Assembly: GCA_027618855.1 (NCBI GenBank) | Contig: JAQCID010000056.1 | Span: forward strand, 1-7,105 | Direction: 5' to 3' | DNA length: 7,105 bases | From: Bacteroidota bacterium | GTDB lineage: Bacteria > Bacteroidota > Bacteroidia > Flavobacteriales_D > Sanyastnellaceae | Shown: one piece after another, positions 5,714 to 7,105 of the stretch | Position numbering within the stretch: the first letter of the stretch is position 1 | Layout of the letters: each line of letters starts with the position of its first letter | Made by a program: the position numbers and the translations under genes | The notes under the pieces: generated by a model | Told to the model about the DNA's origin: nothing | Seen by the model: the letters and a program-made list of their open reading frames with translations, nothing else | The model's database searches: none

Positions 5714-6921
5714 GCGACAACCGCAGCAACCGCATCTGCAGCTTCCTGAAGAAGGATGACGGAGGTTACTTTTAAGCCAGACTCGTCAATAAGCTTCTTC
5801 GCCTCTGTGGCATTTGTTCCCTGTAGACGGACGATAATAGGAACATCGATGTTCCCCATATTTTTATATGCATCGACAACACCTTGAGCCACTCTATCGC
5901 AACGAACAATACCACCAAAGATATTTACGAGTATGGCTTTTACGGAAGGGTCTTTCAGAATAATACGGAACGCTTGCTCTACTCTAGATGCGTCAGCTGT
6001 GCCGCCTACGTCAAGAAAATTTGCGGGTTCACCACCACTTAATTTGATAATATCCATGGTCGCCATCGCGAGACCTGCTCCGTTCACCATACACCCAACA
6101 TTTCCATCGAGCTTGACATAGCTAAGGCCTATTTCGTCAGCTTCTAGTTCTGTAGGATCCTCCTCGGTTTTGTCACGCATCGCTTCATATACGGGATGAC
6201 GAAAAAGGGCATTGTCATCTAGACTCACCTTCGCATCTACTGCAATGACTTTGTTGTCAGACGTCTTTAGAACTGGGTTAATCTCAAACATTGAAGCATC
6301 ACACCCGATATATGCATCATAAAGTTTGAACACAAAGTGGATCATCTGCTTATAAGCTTGACCACTGAGACCTAGATTAAACGCAATGCGGCGCGCTTGA
6401 AATCCCTGAAGTCCTGCACCGGGATCGATCGTCTCTGTATAGATCAGCTCTGGCGTATTTTCAGCGACTGCTTCAATATCCATCCCTCCTTCAGGAGAAT
6501 ACATAATGATATTTTTACCCGAGGATCTATCTAAAAGAACTGAAACATAGAACTCCTCCGTTTCTGTTTCTCCTGGGTAGTATACGTCTTGAGCCACAAG
6601 AACCTTGTTGACCATTTTTCCTTTTGAGGAAGTCTGAGCAGTCACCAAATGGCCACCCAGGATTCCTGATGCCACACCCTTTACTTTGTCAAGACCTTTT
6701 GCAAGAACAACACCGTGAGACCCCGTTTCTATGACGGCACCTTTGCCTCGGCCACCTGCATGAATTTGGGCTTTTACAACAAACCATTCTGTGCCCGTAT
6801 CCGCTGCTAATTTTTCAGCAACGCTGTAAGCCTCTTCTGCAGTCTCTGCAACGAGTCCTTCTTGAATAGCAACTCCAAAACTTTTAAGGATAGATTTACC
6901 CTGATACTCGTGAAGATTCAT
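5710..6921 (-). CDS. sucC: Succinyl-CoA synthetase (succinate-CoA ligase) subunit beta
   Basis: This is the beta subunit of the TCA-cycle enzyme that couples succinyl-CoA cleavage to nucleoside triphosphate formation. It is complete at 403 residues, close to the family norm of about 390-400. The ATP-grasp part carries MNLHEYQGK at the start, AQIHAGGRGKG (51-61) and FEINP (212-216). The C-terminal ligase part has NFLDVGGTAD (301-310) and NIFGGIVRCD (333-342), then IVRLQGTNA. ADP versus GDP preference is not determined here. The partner sucD is not next to it: downstream is the convergent O-methyltransferase and upstream a divergent ABC gene, so sucC seems to be transcribed alone. A TAACTTTG box lies about 30 bp upstream of the ATG, and the bases just before the start are A-rich with no Shine-Dalgarno. 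Confidence 0.97.
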   Translation of the reverse strand: MNLHEYQGKSILKSFGVAIQEGLVAETAEEAYSVAEKLAADTGTEWFVVKAQIHAGGRGKGAVIETGSHGVVLAKGLDKVKGVASGILGGHLVTAQTSSKGKMVNKVLVAQDVYYPGETETEEFYVSVLLDRSSGKNIIMYSPEGGMDIEAVAENTPELIYTETIDPGAGLQGFQARRIAFNLGLSGQAYKQMIHFVFKLYDAYIGCDASMFEINPVLKTSDNKVIAVDAKVSLDDNALFRHPVYEAMRDKTEEDPTELEADEIGLSYVKLDGNVGCMVNGAGLAMATMDIIKLSGGEPANFLDVGGTADASRVEQAFRIILKDPSVKAILVNIFGGIVRCDRVAQGVVDAYKNMGNIDVPIIVRLQGTNATEAKKLIDESGLKVTSVILLQEAADAVAAVVA

Positions 6922-6952
6922 TTTTCTGCTTTTAAGAGTTGATTTTACGGGG

Positions 6953-6960
6953 CAAAGTTA
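6953..6960 (-). promoter_or_regulatory. Candidate -7 box of sucC
   Basis: The minus strand reads TAACTTTG, an exact TAnnTTTG match, placed for a leader of roughly 25 nt before the sucC ATG. At the expected -33 position (about 6980-6983) there is no TTTG. Instead an imperfect palindrome GCACGAGTGC (6974-6983) lies there, which could be a protein-binding site. The box is seen; the palindrome's role is a guess. Confidence 0.5.
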
Positions 6961-6996
6961 GGCAATTTTAGGGGCACGAGTGCGTAGATTGCAACT

Positions 6997-7105
6997 GTGA
7001 TTCAAGTAAAAAATATTCGGAAACAATTTGGGGATTTAGAGGTCTTAAAAGGCATTACTCTTCAGGTGTCAGAAGGCGAAGTCGTCAGCATCGTTGGAAC
7101 CTCTG
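6997..7105 (+). CDS. lolD: ABC transporter ATP-binding protein, LolD-like (partial, 5' end only)
   Basis: Reading from a GTG at 6997 gives 36 residues before the window ends: IQVKNIRKQFGDLEVLKG, then an LQVSEGEVVSIVGTS segment entering the Walker A loop. An in-frame TAG at 6985 closes the frame upstream and no ATG lies between, so GTG is the best start. The A-loop region, the GDLEVLKGI phrase and the VVSIVG strand are what the ATPase of the LolCDE lipoprotein-release complex looks like in Bacteroidetes. That complex extracts lipoproteins from the inner membrane for delivery to the outer membrane. Too little is visible to exclude a related MacB- or FtsE-type ATPase. It is divergent from sucC across a 75-bp spacer, with no clear plus-strand promoter. 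Confidence 0.75.
   Translation, partial: MIQVKNIRKQFGDLEVLKGITLQVSEGEVVSIVGTS

Noticed and set aside
5697..5717. Hairpin TCGCT/AGCGA as a bidirectional terminator
   Set aside because: The stem has only 5 bp with an 11-nt loop and no T-run follows on either strand.
1..7105. Mobile elements, defence systems, CRISPR arrays, tRNA or rRNA genes
   Set aside because: I looked on both strands and saw no transposase, integrase, regularly spaced repeats or structural RNA; all intact genes are ordinary conserved families.

Overview
The window looks like chromosomal DNA of a marine-type member of the Bacteroidetes (Flavobacteriia or a close relative). Three signals point there. Promoter-like sites follow the Bacteroidetes -7 consensus TAnnTTTG. 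Starts are preceded by A-rich sequence rather than a Shine-Dalgarno motif. One protein has a C-terminal tail typical of type IX secretion cargo. Gene density is high, strands alternate, and I see no insertion sequence, phage gene, tRNA, rRNA or CRISPR array.

Layout from left to right. Bases 1-176 hold no gene but carry two tandem minus-strand promoter/leader units 106 bp apart, aimed at something beyond the left edge. A minus-strand pair follows (read right to left): a lipoprotein amidohydrolase (842-2503), then a SCO1/SenC copper chaperone (177-836) 5 bp downstream. A divergent spacer with a 10-bp inverted repeat separates the pair from a plus-strand gene for a secreted tandem OB-fold protein with a type IX sorting tail (2595-3476). 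This meets, tail to tail, a second minus-strand pair: a SUI1/YciH-type initiation-factor homologue (4669-5016), then a THUMP-domain RNA methyltransferase (3486-4658). A 43-bp divergent spacer leads to a plus-strand family-3 O-methyltransferase (5060-5713), possibly translated from a leaderless mRNA. Its stop codon overlaps that of minus-strand sucC (5710-6921), the beta subunit of succinyl-CoA synthetase. The last 109 bases begin a plus-strand ABC-transporter ATPase resembling LolD, cut by the window edge just before its Walker A glycine-lysine.

Most genes are housekeeping: respiration and copper delivery (SCO), TCA cycle (sucC), translation and RNA modification (SUI1, THUMP methyltransferase), envelope lipoprotein trafficking (LolD-like) and secretion (type IX cargo). 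I found no convincing new multi-gene system. The most interesting signals are regulatory: the duplicated promoter-leader at the left edge, the inverted repeat next to the amidohydrolase promoter, and the promoter lying almost on the O-methyltransferase start codon.
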